From NCBI GenBank assembly GCA_018398765.1, contig JAHBMJ010001062.1:97381-117457 (forward strand): a stretch of 20,077 bases of DNA. Direction: 5' to 3'. A program made the translations under genes and the position numbers. The notes beneath the pieces are model-generated. The model was not told where the DNA came from, did not search any database, and saw nothing but the letters and a program-made list of their open reading frames with translations. The stretch is from Chromera velia (taxonomy: Eukaryota; Sar; Chromeraceae). Shown one piece after another: positions 1-9,614 of this stretch (positions within the stretch are counted from its first letter, which is position 1; each line of letters starts with the position of its first letter).

Positions 1-135
<135 letters not shown>

Positions 136-1100
136 CTTTGCCGAGAAGTGGGATCACATTGGCCGATGCAACGCCTGCGGTTCTGTCTACTCAGAAAACA
201 TGCTGCTGTGTTTTTGGCTTCGCATTCAAGAACAATGATTGCTTAATTCGATTTTTGGTTGTTTTCTCTTAGTATACGAAAAGCATACAAGTACATACAA
301 GTGAGCTTAAAGATTGTCAGGTCTCGATGTCAAGCTAAATGCATGATTAACAATACATCATGGTTGGCTAAAACTTGGTTTATATCTACCTTGATGATTT
401 CGAAGTGTTTGGGAAGATTGGGGACTCTCCGAAAAGTGGTTTCAAGACACACACAAACTGTTGGCGCTGTATTAATTTGTATGCCAGTAAAAAAAGTGTA
501 TGATAAAAAAAGTCCGAGGTGCAGCGCTTTTCGTTTAGAAAATGCAGGCAGCGGCGTGAAGAATGGTTCAAAGTTTCTAATAATTTTGCCAGTGAAAACG
601 AAAGTTACCTTAATTAAATCTAATATCGAATTAATTTGATTCTGCAAACCTCTTTTTTGTGGAGGCACTTCAAAACATACCGAAATCTACCTACAGAGTA
701 ATTTGTAGAATCCGTATAGTCCTAGCCGTAGTGACGGCATAGTCAGGCGTACTCAGCTATTTTTTTAAAAACAAAAAATGTATGTTTTATTTGTCGTTTA
801 ATTTTTAATTGGCAGGCTTGGTTCTACTTGTACTTATTGATACTTAGTACTAACTTATTGGTAACTAATAAGTATCACTCGCTTCGTGCTTTCCACCGAA
901 GTTTCTGGGGCTATAGATCGTTTGCAGATGGTTTGATGCTTTACTGTAGCCTTAATCGTAGTAGCCTTTACAGAGTAAGTAAAATTTTAATATGCATAGT
1001 CTTTGTTTAGTGGGCTTTGTGTCTAATGCTTAGTCACTTAGTGTTCACCCCCAGTCACCATCGTCGCTTTACATGCTACTATGAATATATGCATCATGTA
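136..1100. other. Non-coding AT-rich stretch
   Basis: No convincing gene was seen on either strand. Short open frames exist (for example 259-639 plus) but have AT-driven codon use, no recognisable domain, and no splice sites that join them into anything longer. The first part is probably the 3' untranslated region of the gene ending at 135. An imperfect palindrome lies at 838-877. Confidence 0.5.
838..877. repeat. Imperfect 40-nt palindrome
   Basis: TGATACTTA at 838-846 is the exact reverse complement of TAAGTATCA at 869-877. Several further inner pairs (848/867, 849/866, 851/864, 853/862, 854/861) continue the stem toward a six-base loop. It sits in non-coding AT-rich DNA. It could be an element end, a transcribed hairpin, or chance in AT-rich sequence. 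Confidence 0.6.
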
Positions 1101-1150
1101 ATATAATGTTAATGTATGCATATGCATGGGCTAGCATGGGCTTAAGAGAA

Positions 1151-2600
1151 TTGTTTGATAAGTGCCCCCCGCAGCAGCCCCGCTATGCTTTCTGGGGCCA
1201 CGCATGTGAGCTGAGGGATACTGAGGGATTGTTTAGTAAGTGCCTCCCGCTTCGCATTCCGGGGCCATATATGCTACCCACACATACATCTGACGCACGC
1301 AAGCGTGCAAACGACCCTGAAAAGCGTGAAATCCATCCTTTTTTGTACACCGCAACGGATAAGTGCCCCCTTAACTTTCCGGTGCTTTCTGGGGCCTTTT
1401 TTCGGTGACTGCATGCATTCGTTAGTACGCAGCACGTCATACAATGTGCAAGGGGGCTCTTGGGTAGAATGTTTTGTATAAGTACCCTGTGAGGGGCGTA
1501 CCTAGGGCTGAGACGTCGGGCTGTATATGTGGCGGCGTGAGAGGTGCTGCCGGGGCGTGAGCGCGCATAGTATAGGTACCGGGACCGGCTTGGAGACGGC
1601 TTGCCGCCGGGCCACGAGCATGCGCGATCAAATCGATTTTAGTGAAGGCTGTTATAGGACAAGGCCAAATAAATGCAATTAATGGTTCGAGCAGCCTGGT
1701 GCATAAAGTGATCAATAAACTGTTTGACTGGCTAAATTGAACACTGACGCTTCTAGGTCAGACGTACCTTCAGACCACCTTATAGCATTATACTGTTCAT
1801 CTTACATACCCCCTGCTTCACTTTCTGGGGTCATATTAAGTGCTGGCCCATGCATGTATGCACGTATGCAGCTTCGCTTTATAATTCGATCTGATGCAAG
1901 CAAACTTGCGAACGGCCCCGGAAAGCATGCAAAAAAAATGAGAACTGCACGATTGACCTAGCCAACCGGGCCGTCNGGGAAAAAAGCATGCATGCATGCG
2001 CGCAGCTTTTCCCCGCAGAACCCCCCCCCAGGGAAAAAAGCCTGGGGCTCTGACACACGCATAGTATAAATTTAGCCTTTCGGGGCCAGGTTTAGACAGT
2101 GTGTATGCATGGACTGGGGTATTTCTGTCACCTCGGGGGGCAGTTCAGCTCTGCTGCAGGAGATCAGCTGAGAGGCCCTGAGAATCCCTGAGATCGCATA
2201 TACTCGCATAACGCATTTTTTCATTTTTAGAGGAGAGGGGGTCACTTCTATCTCTGTCTGTCACGGTGTCGCCCAAATTCTAAAATATGTCCCTCAAGCA
2301 ACTCGCACGGAGCCGCGATTGCACATACCTTATATAATTACTTCGTACATATGTGTGCCCCTCAAGTAACTCGCACGGAGTTGCAAGTGCATGCTCGCGC
2401 GGTCCCGAAAAGCATACTTTGTGCACGTTGCCATGGCCCCCACCCCATGCATGCACCTGTACAAAACATGGCCAAGCCCCCGATGGTATGCATCAATCAA
2501 ATTTGCGAACCCCCCAAAGGGCTCCACGAGGCACTCACCCAACTGGTTGGGTGTATCTCATTTTGTAAGTGCCCCCCGCTTCGCTTTCTGGGGCCATCCT
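1151..2600. repeat. Cluster of short GC hairpin repeats in both orientations
   Basis: A unit close to AAGTGCCCCCCGCTTCGC followed by TTTCTGGGGCC recurs at about 1151-1199, 1229-1266, 1357-1396, 1797-1833 and 2561-2595, usually preceded by a T-rich TTGTTT-like stretch. A weaker partial copy is near 1470-1487. The flanks GCCCC and GGGGC can pair into a hairpin. Sequences like the reverse complement (GGCCCCGGAAAGC) occur at about 1911-1925, 1311-1328 and 2401-2413. A second motif, CTCAAG(C/T)AACTCGCACGGAG, occurs twice (about 2293 and 2359). ATGCATGC-type palindromes are frequent throughout. No gene could be supported here. Position 1976 is an ambiguous base (n). Confidence 0.65.
1977..2047. repeat. 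Two adjacent hairpins in the GC repeat cluster
   Basis: GGGAAAA at 1977-1983 pairs with TTTTCCC near 2007-2013, enclosing a GCATGCATGCATGC palindrome. Immediately after, CCCCAGG at 2026-2032 pairs with CCTGGGG at 2041-2047 around an eight-base A-rich loop. Both arms carry a run of A beside a G/C clamp, so the two hairpins look related. Confidence 0.55.
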
Positions 2601-2811
2601 TATCATGTCAACAGACTCATAATGACTCACGCATATCTCATGCATATCATAATGCAGACTCGCGGGTGCAATAGGGTATAATAGGGTGCATATTGATAGA
2701 TATTGATTGATTGAGGTTTTTATTATGTATATGAGTGCATTCAACTGCAAGTGCATTCGCTTATATGGCACGATGGAAATATGAAGGTGATACAGCATTT
2801 CACATGGAATC

Positions 2812-3789
2812 ATGTCTCTTGCCTCTCTTTTGAAGCGTGATCAGAACTGTAAAGCACTGAACTTGGTATTTGCAATATCCGCCTGCACTTTTGATCTGTA
2901 CATGGAGTTTTTGCACGTTTTGTTTACCGGCGCTATCAATATGGATCAAGACAGCCGTGCGGAAGGTTCAAGCTTCTCAATGATGATGCGAGGACCCGTG
3001 TCCGCTGCGTCGATTTCTCTTCTCTGCCGGGAGGTCGAGGTTCTTCAGTCTGTTGTGCCGTTGGTTTCTAGAAATTTAAGTCGAATTGAAACGGTTGTTG
3101 AACGTGATGAACTTGGCTTGGGTCCTGGTTAGGAATGCTCGGAGGTTGTTTTGGAGGGGTCAGCAGAAGGACTGATCAGCGCCCTTTGCTCTTTTTTGAG
3201 GCCAAGTGCTCTACTCTGTCTTTTGCTGGACTCCGTGAGTATCCAGAGTCCTTTTTTTGTGAAGCAAACTCGAAACTTTCTTGGTGAGATTTCCGTATCA
3301 TCGAAGATTATCCACCCTCAGGAGAAAATGACTAACACCGGCCTTGCTTGGCACCCTGTGGATTTGGTAGGGTCAGAGGAGAGAGTTGCGGCTGCATTTT
3401 ATGCAATTTTGCCTCTTCTGTGGGAGGGGGAAAAACATGGGGAGCAGACTCTCGAAGCACCCTCTGTGGGGGTCGGTAGAGGTAAAAAAGAGAAAGGAGC
3501 AGGCCCTTGTCTTACAAAAAACGTGTACAACCTACAAAAACACGCAGATTTCAGGTCAGACTTCGTGTTAGGCTGGGTGTATAGATCTGCGAAATGACTG
3601 TCAGCTTTCATCGTGCTTTTAGAGGGTTACCAGACTAAGCATGTGCTCTCCCTTTCGCTTTCTTGACAAGACAAGTCATGGTACTTCGCATTGGATTTGT
3701 TGGTTTGCCAAAGTGGGGGTCTGGAAGCCTTCTGGTACAACCAGGGAGTTAGTAAGGCTTAGCCTCTATTGGGATTCTCCAATGCTAGA
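2812..3789 (+). pseudogene. Decayed reading frame, unidentified protein
   Basis: One frame (2812, 3151 and onward share the same phase) reads as protein for more than 900 bases but is broken by stops. It opens with ATG at 2812, runs 106 codons to TAG at 3130, continues for about 154 codons to TGA at 3595, then for shorter stretches to another TGA near 3664 and a TAG near 3754. Each stop is one transition from a sense codon (TAG from CAG; TGA from CGA or TGG), and protein-like sequence resumes directly after it. The product would be mostly helical, with alternating leucine-rich and charged stretches. I do not recognise it. A fossil of a mobile-element or host gene is most likely; introns removing the stops are not excluded, but I found no good donor/acceptor pair around 3130. 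Confidence 0.45.
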
Positions 3790-3861
3790 TCAAAGAAACT
3801 CTGTCAGTGTGTATTTACTGATCAGGGAGGTTAGTCAAACACGGGACCCAACCAGTGTTTG

Positions 3862-4269
3862 AATCTGAAGAAGCAGAAACCGGCAGTCAAGGCTAGATAG
3901 GAATAAACGAGCAGAGGGGTCCGGAGGGTAGTGTACAGGCTAACAGATAGTATATGTTAGATTAGTGTGCTAAAAGGAAGATAGTTGAGTCAACTTGAGT
4001 GAGGCTATGAGTGAGGACGCTAGGTAAGATAGGAGATAAACTAGGAGACAGACCGGAGGCTAAAGGGCTATATTTAGGATTTTAGTGTAGAAGGAAAAAG
4101 GGAAGTGTTAGAAAGAGATATGTCAGAGAGACCAGCTAGAGAGGGGGGTAGAAAGGCTAGATACGGAGATTCTTTGCTCACTGCACGTGACCCTTTATGT
4201 TGCATGCAGCGATGAGCATGGTGAAGACAAGAAGAAGAAGAGGTCTTCGCCTAGGCGGGCGGATATCAG
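3862..4269. other. Purine-rich stretch without a gene
   Basis: The plus strand is rich in AG-type runs with many TAG and CTAG words, so every plus frame is closed quickly. Nothing gene-like was seen. A short basic stretch (a run of Lys/Arg codons) near 4226-4255 may belong to the following decayed gene. Confidence 0.4.
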
Positions 4270-4307
4270 ATGCCCCTGTCAACAGTAGCTAGCGCAGATA
4301 CCTCCAA

Positions 4308-4330
4308 CAGCAGCAGCAGCAGCAGCAGCT
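4308..4330. repeat. (CAG)n trinucleotide tract
   Basis: About seven CAG/AGC units in a row. In the frame that starts at 4270 they encode serine. Confidence 0.85.
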
Positions 4331-5063
4331 CAACCTTTGGGCCCCTCGGAGGGTCAAGTTCTGCGGCTCCGCCGGAGAGACGGTCCCGAGGCTTCTGCGC
4401 AGGCCCGCCTTGGTATGAGAGTGAGGACGGGTGAGGTGGCTATCGGAGCTTCAGCCTCAGGGCGGGGCGGTCGCGGGAACGCGGTGGGGCCCTCTCCAAG
4501 TCCGCCGCCGCCGCCGCACCGTCTCTCCCGGCCCCGGCACCCCTCTCTTTCCAAGATGGGTTAAAGGCCTTGATCACAAAGGCAAAGGAAGACATCAAAC
4601 AAGATCAGACTAAAAAGGAAGAAGAGGGGAGGGAGACTGGCGGGGAGGATGAGCAAGCAGATGAGAGTACCTCCTATGCCCCTACACCGCCACACGATCC
4701 CGTTTCCTTTGCCCAGTTCGCCTTGAATTCCCTCACGACGGTTTGCCGCCTTGGAATTCCGACTTCATGTGGGGGCAAATGAACCAGTGCCTCCGCCAGT
4801 ATGTGAGAGGGTACAACGAGAAGGCGCATGAGTTCCGTTTGGACCACTGGATCTTGAAAGCCCTACCCAAGCGGAAGGTTCTACATACCCTCCTGGCATA
4901 GCTGCAGAGCAACCAGAGAGATAGAGCGGAGCAGGGACTGCTTGATGGTGGGGAGTGGGACCAGGTTGCCGAGCAAGCGATGGCGTCCCTCGGTAGCCTA
5001 AGGATTATCAAGCTTGCGGAGGAGATTGAGAGAGAGGGTGATCAGGCAGAGAAGAAGAAGAGA

Positions 5064-5150
5064 GAGGCAGAGGCAGAGGCAGAGGCAGAGGCAGAGGCAG
5101 AGGCAGAGGCAGAGGCAGAGGCAGAGGCAGAGGCAGAGGCAGAGGCAGAG
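5064..5150. repeat. (GAGGCA)n hexanucleotide minisatellite
   Basis: About fourteen near-perfect tandem copies of GAGGCA. In frame 0 they encode alternating Glu-Ala inside a charged coiled-coil stretch. The repeat unit length is a multiple of three, so copy number can change without breaking the frame. Confidence 0.95.
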
Positions 5151-5330
5151 GAGGAAGAGCGAACCTTGCTTAGGAGGAAACAGCAGCTAGATCGGGAGAG
5201 GGCCAAAGCTCAGAAGAAGAGAAAGGGAGACTCCAGCAGTAATACGGATCCTATTACGACGACAGACCCCTTCTTGGCATATGCCGAGCAGAGGCTACGA
5301 GAAGACGACAGCATCTGTGTGACATGTGAA

Positions 5331-5789
5331 GTCGGAAATGTGCTCGGTCTTTTCCTGTCAAGTCAGTCTGTGAGTCAGTCGTCGATCGGCCTTACTCTCT
5401 CTTTAGCTCTATCTACACTTGTTGGTCGCTTCTTCATTCGTTTATTAAATTCTGTATCTTTGGAACTCTTTCCGTAGAGTCAATCGAGCTCGATTCTTGC
5501 ATGTTTCGCATCTTTCCTTTTCTTTCGTTTCACCTTCGAATGAGTGGCCACCTATGAAGCATGTTTTCTTTACGTTTCTTCGTTTTGCCGCGGCAGCCCC
5601 TCATGACCTACATCTCTCTCTTTCTCTCTCTCTCTGTACCCTTGCGTTGTCTTTTTGTTTCTTGATCAGTCATTAACAAGAGATGAGCTGACAAATGAGT
5701 GCATCTGTGAAAGGCCTCTCTCTTTTTTTTGTCTCCCTCCTCCTTTGCTGAGTTCTTGACTTTCTGCTCTGCTTGGGGCCAAGATGATA

Positions 5790-5830
<41 letters not shown>

Positions 5831-5901
5831 ACATATACACAGAGAGAGAGAGCAAGGGGATAAGCTACATGCGCGTGTTGGCTTCTTTATTTTCTTTGCA
5901 G
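5331..5901 (+). other. Probable intron or intergenic T/CT-rich stretch
   Basis: Composition changes sharply after 5330: T-rich, with GTCAGTC-type repeats near 5358-5385, CT runs at 5610-5636 and a (CA)n tract. It begins GTCGGA, which resembles several donors in the kinase gene, and ends TTTCTTTGCAG, a strong acceptor. This is consistent with a 571-nt intron between the coiled-coil frame and the exon at 5902. Confidence 0.35.
5785..5852. repeat. (CA)n then (GA)n microsatellite
   Basis: About 45 bases of almost pure CA repeat with a few CATA interruptions, followed by a short GA run. It creates spurious open frames on both strands. Confidence 0.95.
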
Positions 5902-5982
5902 ATAGAATGGCGTCTGCCAATTGTCGACGATGGGTCGTGCTGCCAAAGGTGCATCTTCCATTGGGCGTACCTGATCCTGCAG
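5902..5982 (+). CDS. Candidate internal exon, Cys-rich (unidentified)
   Basis: An 81-base (27-codon) open segment sits between a textbook acceptor (pyrimidine tract then TTTGCAG at 5895-5901) and a donor GTGGGA at 5983. In phase 0 it reads through a CCQRC motif and HWAYL to LILQ, with G/C-rich third positions like the confirmed genes. Joined to the frame ending at 5330 (ICVTCE), it would give a CxxC followed about 14 residues later by CCxxC and a His-Trp, a spacing that could bind zinc. A second phase is also open (starting RMASANCRRW), so the phase is not certain. The splice sites are seen; the zinc-binding role is inference. Confidence 0.35.
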
Positions 5983-6521
5983 GTGGGAACGGGGGGCATG
6001 TACGATGTGTCTGCTTAACTCGATCTCTGCCTAACAATGTTCATATACTTGACTGTCTATATCTTTCTATCTGGTCTCTCTGCTTTTATAATGAGTCCAC
6101 AGAAAGGAAAGAAAAAAAAAAATATGATATGTCTGTCTGTCTGCTCGTCGGTCGCCTTCTCTATCGGTCTGTCATTTTTGCATGGGCTCAGTGCATATGT
6201 GCATTTTTTTTTTTGTCTGACCGCGTGTCGCTCTGCTTAATTAATTGTTCATATTTCTGTATGTCTAAGTGTCTGTCTGTCTGTGAATCCACAAATTAAA
6301 AGGAAGAGAAGAGGGAAAGAGAAAACGATACCGTGCGTCAATCTGTCTGGTAGTGCCTCTTTATTTATCTTGATCTAATCTTTGCTCTGAAAGGAAAAGT
6401 GTTTTTATTCTTTCTACTTAACTTGGCGCGCTGTCTGTTATAATTGACTGGGTGCGCTGTCTCTCCTCTCTCTGTTTCTTTTGCATGCTTGTTGCCTTTT
6501 TCTCTAACTTTTTCTTTTTAG
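5983..6521. other. T-rich non-coding stretch with CTGT repeats
   Basis: Dominated by T runs and repeated GTCTGTCTGT words. No supported gene. It ends in a long pyrimidine tract and TTTTTAG at 6515-6521, so it may be an intron preceding the segment at 6522. Confidence 0.4.
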
Positions 6522-6659
6522 GGGGAAAAACGATGCATTTGCATTAGCAGTTGCCTTGATTTGCATAACAAACAAGAGGCATGCCTATGTGGGTTTTGCC
6601 TGTTTTGTTGCGCAATGAGCGATGCAATGATCATAAATATAATTCTAAATTATTTCTGA
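6522..6659 (+). CDS. Candidate terminal exon (very tentative)
   Basis: A strong acceptor (pyrimidine tract then AG at 6520-6521) is followed by an open reading to TGA at 6657-6659. In the phase that continues from the exon at 5902 it is unusually Cys-rich (CICISSC, then CLCGFCLFCC). In another phase the same bases read as a hydrophobic segment ending at TGA 6616-6618. The Cys content could be an artefact of reading hydrophobic Ala/Leu codons out of phase. Codon composition alone does not decide. Confidence 0.2.
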   Translation, partial: GEKRCICISSCLDLHNKQEACLCGFCLFCCAMSDAMIINIILNYF

Positions 6660-6711
6660 ATTCAATTTAATGATAGAATTAACTACTAGTTGGAAGAGTT
6701 AAAACACATTT

Positions 6712-6735
6712 TGTTGTGTGCCACCTTGGTGCATC
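6712..6735 (+). repeat. Fragment of repeat R2 (head, 24 nt)
   Basis: TGTTGTGTGCC, two variable bases and GTGCATC match the head of the R2 copy at 11406-11429. It directly abuts the start of R1 copy 1 at 6736. Only the first 24 bases of R2 are present here. Confidence 0.7.
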
Positions 6736-7014
6736 TGTAGGCCGGCTACGAGCGGCGGGCAGGCAACGGGCCTGCAGAGTGGCGGCGCCACAAGGCATTG
6801 CAAGACAAGCCGTGACGCATGCGGACTTCAATAAATGTGGCACGATGCGGAACAAACTGAAGTGACATCGATTGGCCTGTCTGCTCGAAATGCAGCGATT
6901 GACTGTGTTGTTCGAGGGAACGTTGTATGAACCCTTCTAGGTCAAACTCTTACCCTCTTTCTCTAAAGGGTATACACGGAGAACGCCTGAACCTACTAGC
7001 CCGTATCTAGCTAA
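6736..7014 (+). repeat. Dispersed repeat R1, copy 1 (279 bp)
   Basis: Starts TGTAGGCCGG and ends CTAGCTAA. It aligns without net length change to 9615-9893 in the same orientation, with roughly one mismatch per ten to fifteen bases. In both copies one frame stays open to the same TGA (6862-6864 here), sharing VAAPQGI, RQAV, HADFNK and GTM, so the first 125 bases or so are probably the C-terminal end of an element protein and the remainder its 3' non-coding part. Substitutions here (Cys for Tyr and Arg, for example) suggest decay. Confidence 0.85.
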
Positions 7015-8245
7015 CAGTGTGGTAAAGCAGAGCAGGTTTCGACCAAGTTGACTAAATTGTTCGCTGAGCGCAGCTCTGAGGTATTGCAGCCTCACTGCTC
7101 CGGACTCATGAACCCAGAAGTCAGATTGATGAAGCATTGCGTATTTCTGCAAGTACACATCGCTCTTCATTCTCTGAGAAATCAGTAGTTTAAAACCTGT
7201 GAGTTTCCTGCGAGGAGATGGATAGATTCAGTCTAGTATCAGCGTTGGAGAAAATGTCGATGTTGTTGGAGCGGGCTGAGAGATTGAAGCAGAATACATT
7301 TCTTGAAATCGCCCGCCATCCACAGGAAGCATTCTCTGAGATGAGAGAGATTGTTCAAGGTATTCTGGAGGTGATTTGTATGGACGATGTGAAGACTGCA
7401 TCGACTGCCGCCGGGAGGGAGGCCAACGTGTCTGTTGCAGCTGTTCAGACGTCTCAGGCGCGGAGAAAGAGAACCAGAAGGAGTCGTCGCATGACGGCAG
7501 CTACGTGAGGGAAGGAGATGTTTGCTCTACATGTAGTAACGCCGATGGCCGAGGTGGCACGCGTTGTGAAAGAGAGCATTCAGGAGTATGGAGTTCCTCA
7601 GAAGCCGCGTCATATTCAAACTGCACGAAGGACATGCATTCCACTCTCGAGAACCAAGTCTTCTGTGGAAATGTCTCCGCTCGTTGCTTCTTCACGACTA
7701 AAAGCAGACAGAACGTATGTGTCTGTGACGTCCAGTCAGGAGGGTGAAGGGGATGAAGGAAATGAGAGGCAATGAGGTGCAAGGACCCCAAAAGAGGTAC
7801 TTGGGACTGAAGTGTTGTCACCTTTACAGTCTGAAAGAGGCTCTGTATGCCACTCTAAGTAATACTACCCAAGTGCAAAGAAGAAAGAGAGTGTGAAAAA
7901 AAGAGACGATAGGGCGCCAATGCAGGTGCCTAACCCAGTAAAAAAGATTGATTGTTCTCCTCAGGCTGGAAAGGCGGTATCGTCTTCTGAATCAGGGTTG
8001 TTTGGCGATGGAACGCCAAGATTTGCTGATGCGTGGGGTCCTATAGTATATATTGGGGAATGTGGAGAGAGGATACAAAGAGGTTGAATGAGATGGCAGA
8101 GAGAGAACTAGAGAGGGAAAAGCTCGCCTATCAGGAACGTGAAGGCAGAGCCAAGAGGGCACGAGTACGAAGATAGAGGAAGAAGGAGAGACGCAAAGAA
8201 CGCTTGTAAGAGCGTGAATGGCGAGAAGCAGATGCGAGACAAATG
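7015..8245 (+). pseudogene. Decayed reading frame, helical/charged protein (gag-like?)
   Basis: Protein-like reading starts directly after R1. Frame 1 from 7015 runs to TAG at 7192 and contains LTKLFAERSSEVLQ. Frame 0 then runs from ATG 7218 to TGA 7506, on to TGA 7773, TAA 7860 and TGA near 8085. Frame 2 continues the sense with LNEMAERELEREK until TAG near 8175, and again after it. The order is a helical N-terminus, a basic RRKRTRRSRR patch, a Ser/Thr-rich middle and a Glu/Arg coiled coil. Every stop is one transition from a sense codon. The Cys-rich frame at 7376-7747 is an out-of-phase shadow. Layout resembles a retroelement structural protein, but no zinc knuckle or enzyme motif was seen, so this is only a suggestion. 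Confidence 0.45.
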
Positions 8246-8800
8246 CTCAAAACGGATTAGTTCTGGCGACTGACATATGTTGAACTTCGGTCAGATCGTT
8301 TGATGTGTGTGTTGTTTTTTTGTATGATCATATCGGGTGTATCGATTTTGTTGGAGAAAATTAATTTGAGGGGGTGAGTAAGGAATACTAAGGAATTGGG
8401 ACATAAATAGAAAGGAATGAATGAGCTCTGAGTCGTCCTGGGAGTAACTTGCTGCAGATAGTGAGAAAATGCGCACTGCCAGCAAGTGAAGAGGACAATT
8501 CAACTGACAGGAAAGGAAAAGAAGGAAAAAGGCTTTGTAGGGGGAAGGAGAAGAGCACAGCAGATCTCAATCGAGTCTGACTCGTTGATGTTAATCTCGT
8601 ATCGATTTTTCCAGAGATCAGATATACACACTTTGTTTGGAATGATTGCTCCATGCATGACTTTTACACTGCTGTGCTGATAGAAGGAGTTACACACACA
8701 GATACAGAGATGGAGCGTAGCCTCAGTCATCACAGAAAGCACCGTTGGCGACCGTATTGAGCTCCCGTACGGTCGTACGCACTCTTGGTTGCCCAGACTC
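8246..8800. other. No gene seen
   Basis: Short frames on both strands only, with no domain, no codon bias and no splice-compatible joins. Contains AG-rich and T-rich runs. Confidence 0.4.
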
Positions 8801-8809
8801 TAAAGTGTA

Positions 8810-8990
8810 TTATCAGTTGATTGCAATGGGGTTGCACCCTACACATATGCAATGATACACAATGGAAACGGAATGTTCATGAATGTCCCAGTCATCCAGT
8901 TGCCTGAGGTTGTGCCTCAGCATGCCTGGATATGTCAAAAACTCAAGGAGAAGACAGGGAGACTCGGAGTGCAGCTGTGAGAGTAGACAG
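8810..8990 (+). pseudogene. Short decayed coding fragment
   Basis: Two overlapping plus frames look like one protein with a frameshift. The first, ending at TGA near 8850, contains KVYYQLIAMGLHPTHMQ. The second, from about 8820 to TGA near 8972, contains GMFMNVPVIQLPEVV and WICQKLKEKTG. Sense appears to pass from the first to the second near 8845. Family not recognised; it may be a remnant of the same element as 7015-8245. Confidence 0.3.
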
Positions 8991-9281
8991 ATGTGAGGTG
9001 CCATGATGTGTGAGAGAAAGAGAGAGAGAGTGTGGAAAGAGAAAGAAAATGTGTGGACGTATCAAGACTGCCTGCGGTTATACTTGTGACTGTATGTCTT
9101 TACATTCTGACTGTCTTTCGTCTCTGTTCAGGTGAAGAGTGGGGACTAAGGCAGTTAGAAAGGAAAAAGAGAAAAGGAAAGGAGAAAAAAAAAAGAAGGA
9201 GGATGAAGGTGTTGTCTGAGGTGTCAAATACATTGATTGATCGAGGGATTGGTGTGAAAAGAAGAAAAACGAAAGCTTGAA

Positions 9282-9326
9282 ACCGAGCGTGGACGTCAGT
9301 CTTCGCCAGCGGGCAGATGTAAGCCT
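9282..9326 (+). repeat. Short degenerate copy of the sequence upstream of R1 copy 2
   Basis: ACCGAGCGTGG...GTCAG(T/C)CTT...GCGGGCAGATGTAAGCC here matches GCCGAGCGTGG...GTCAGCCTT...AGTGGGCAAATGTAGGCC at about 9573-9622, with a small internal length difference. It therefore includes the first bases of R1 and breaks off after them. Confidence 0.6.
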
Positions 9327-9614
9327 GTCATACTCACTGATTGATGGTTTATGGGTATATGCGTATGCAGGTTGATAGCTAACCATACAGACAAGGTTGG
9401 TGGTCTATTGACCTATGCTGTGCTGTCACTCTGACTGTGCTGTGTCTGTTGACCTGTGCTGTGTGTGTGTCTATACATACTACATAGTTTGTTTGTTCAG
9501 GTTTTACGTGCATATGGTGAAGCTGTGTGTCAGAATTGATGTGTGTGACAAATCTATGAAACAAAGGCAGGAGCCGAGCGTGGTTGTCAGCCTTGTCAAT
9601 AAGCAGTGGGCAAA

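Larger units (their letters stand above)
4270..5330 (+). pseudogene. Disrupted or spliced gene: Ser-rich N-terminus and Glu/Ala coiled-coil protein
   Basis: Frame 1 from ATG 4270 has a poly-Ser run, a Gly/Ser/Pro stretch, a TGA at 4432, then an Ala-rich and acidic Lys/Glu segment to about 4740. Protein-like reading then moves to frame 0 (FMWGQMNQCLRQY near 4764), meets TAG at 4899, and continues through a long charged coiled coil with a (Glu-Ala)n tract to about 5330. Two explanations fit. First, a decayed ORF with two transition stops and one frameshift, perhaps gag-like. Second, a spliced gene: an intron 4421-4716 (GTGAGG...CCCAG) and an intron 4803-4901 (GTGAGA...CATAG) join in phase and remove both stops and the frame change. 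Both supposed introns also read like protein, which favours decay. Family not recognised. Confidence 0.45.

Noticed and set aside
1675-1705. tRNA-like B box (GGTTCGAGCAGCC)
   Set aside because: No A box at the right distance and no cloverleaf could be folded.
5608-6037. Minus-strand frames rich in Cys-Val
   Set aside because: Produced by translating the (CA)n/(GT)n microsatellite.
7376-7747. Cys-rich 123-codon frame that looks like a secreted or zinc-binding protein
   Set aside because: It overlaps the better frame 7218-7775, has irregular Cys spacing and no start context; probably an out-of-phase shadow.
4270-8086. A variant genetic code with TGA or TAG as sense codons
   Set aside because: The long ankyrin and kinase exons contain no internal TGA or TAG, and the interrupted regions also contain frameshifts, so decay or splicing explains the stops better.
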